Positions 27,114 to 28,118 of a stretch of DNA of 28,118 bases are shown in pieces. This stretch comes from Pseudozyma flocculosa PF-1 (taxonomy: Eukaryota; Basidiomycota; Ustilaginomycetes; Ustilaginales; Ustilaginaceae). The stretch is taken from contig NW_006920873.1 in NCBI RefSeq assembly GCF_000417875.1, positions 951,436 to 979,553 on the forward strand, read 5' to 3'. The notes beneath the pieces are model-generated. The model did not search any database, was not told the DNA's origin, and was given only the letters and a program-made list of their open reading frames with translations. Position 1 is the stretch's first letter; every line of letters begins with the position of its first letter. Position numbers and translations under genes: made by a program.

Positions 27114-28118
27114 CCGGCGAGTCGGCACCAGGGGATGCCAGGCACTCTCGGCGGTCGAAGAGTCAGGTCGCCACCGCATCGAGCGCCGCGTCGCGCCAGC
27201 CCAAGACGCATTGCATCTACAAGGGGCGCTCGTTTCCGACTCACCTCTTCTGCGAGCGCGCCGTCGACCCGAACCGCGAGCTCTTCTGGAAGGTCGACTG
27301 GTCCAAGGTGGTGCAGCGCGGCAAGCAGGACCGGCGCTGGGACCTCGTCGACCAGAGCAGCGACGAGCTGCGCGCGCTCACCGACCAGGGACAGAGGGTG
27401 AACGACGTCGTCGAGGAGATGACGGCGAGCCGGGAACTGCAGAGCTCCAGCCGAGGATCGGCGGCGGGAACGCCAGCCAAGGCGGCAGCCGGCGCAGCAG
27501 GCGCACCTTACACGCCGAGGCGCCGGTCGCGGCTCGCACAGGAGACGAGCGCATCCGCCCTCTCCACTCCGACGACGGGCCGAACCCGACGGGCGGCCGC
27601 AGCGGCGTCGACGCCTTCCAAGACGTTCAGCATCGCCTCGGAGGGCTCCGTGACGCCGAGCGAGGCCGAAGACGGCGACGACGACGACGAAGACGATGGC
27701 CGTCGGGCCCGACACAGGGACGACGACGACGATGAAGATGCGAGTGGTTCAGACGACGATTTCAAGAGCCTCTCCGAGGGCGGCGACGACGATGAGGACG
27801 ATGCCGAAGTGGGCTCCGGCGAAGACGACGACGACGACGACGACGATCTGCTGCGGACGCCGTCGCGCAAGCGGGCACGGTCGTCAAAGGGGCCAGACGA
27901 CCTGATGACGCCGAGCAAGCGGAGGGTGCTGGCTACGCCGCGAAAGACGCTGCTGGCGCTCAACAGCCCGGCCAAGGCGACGGCCACGCCGCGCTCGCGC
28001 GCGCGGCTGCTGGGCATCAAGGCGCGCAACCTGCCGCACCCGTCGCTGCCGGCGCGCCCGGCCAAGATGTCGTCGCTGTCCGGCGAGGAGCTGCGCCAGC
28101 TGTCGGCCCAGGAGCGGG
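26257..28118 (+). CDS. ORC1: ORC1, origin recognition complex subunit 1 (5' part)
   Basis: Largest ORC subunit, marking replication origins and loading MCM with Cdc6. Exons 26257..26748 and 26849 onward; the frame stays open to the window edge, so about 587 residues are visible. A BAH domain starts near residue 98 (TFEIGDVVYLPSSYQ, YGVVRLLHWPEWM, NEVYYTHK) and ends around 325 (KGRSFPTHLFCERAVDP, LFWKVDW). It contains an insert with Ala-Thr and Asp-Ala repeats at about 230-255. A basic and acidic linker follows with seven CDK-type S/T-P-x-K/R sites (for example YTPRR, RTPSR, MTPSK, ATPRK). The last visible part, NLPHPSLPARP...GEELRQLSAQER, resembles the ORC1 segment just before the AAA+ ATPase core, which lies beyond the window. 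Another BAH protein is possible but less likely. Confidence 0.88.
27044..27117 (+). repeat. GCCACG / GACGCC hexanucleotide repeat inside the ORC1 BAH domain
   Basis: Consecutive GCCACG units change into ACCGAC and then GCCGAC units, coding for Ala-Thr, Thr-Asp and Ala-Asp dipeptides. The frame stays open, so unit gain or loss would only change the loop length. Confidence 0.8.

Overview
The window is GC-rich nuclear DNA from a basidiomycete fungus, most likely a smut-lineage (Ustilaginomycotina-type) yeast or fungus. The evidence is short GT-AG introns (mostly 88-144 nt, typically GTGAGT donors), compact alternating genes, very high third-position GC, and proteins that look like fungal BUB1, MSC2, ORC1 and M28 aminopeptidase. 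The exact species cannot be read from the sequence. No virus, plasmid, transposon, CRISPR array, rRNA or tRNA was recognised.

Layout, left to right: (1) 1-952, gene-poor flank with a 13-bp minisatellite; (2) BUB1/MadBub spindle-checkpoint kinase on the minus strand (953-6116, 3 exons); (3) a 608-bp divergent promoter with MCB-like ACGCGT sites; (4) an ExoIII/APE1-type AP endonuclease on plus (6725-8390, 5 exons) with two in-frame starts that suggest mitochondrial and nuclear forms; (5) an unrecognised 210-aa protein with a mitochondrial-type N-terminus (8740-9372); (6) an MSC2/ZnT5-type zinc transporter on minus (9633-12636, 5 exons); (7) a BuGZ/ZNF207-type zinc-finger protein with a GLEBS-like Bub3-binding motif on plus (13364-14892, 4 exons, one of 23 nt); (8) an intronless Golgi-type nucleotide-sugar transporter on minus (15017-16687); (9) an NRPS-like adenylation-thiolation-reductase enzyme on plus (17885-21983) with an apparent 1-nt frameshift near 19662-19676; (10) a 2.1-kb gene-free stretch rich in tetranucleotide runs and ending in a pure (CTG)17 tract; (11) a secreted or vacuolar M28 aminopeptidase on plus (24098-25715); (12) the 5' part of ORC1 on plus (26257 to the window edge), cut off before its AAA+ domain.

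Most genes are housekeeping. Four concern chromosome maintenance (BUB1, AP endonuclease, BuGZ, ORC1), and two of these (BUB1 and BuGZ) carry Bub3-binding GLEBS-type motifs and would be expected to share Bub3. I see no operon-like new system. The observations most worth a second look are the single-gene MadBub architecture (KEN box, TPR, GLEBS, CM1 and intact kinase), the linked fungal BuGZ, the reductase frameshift, the two-start AP endonuclease, and several simple repeats placed exactly at splice-signal positions.
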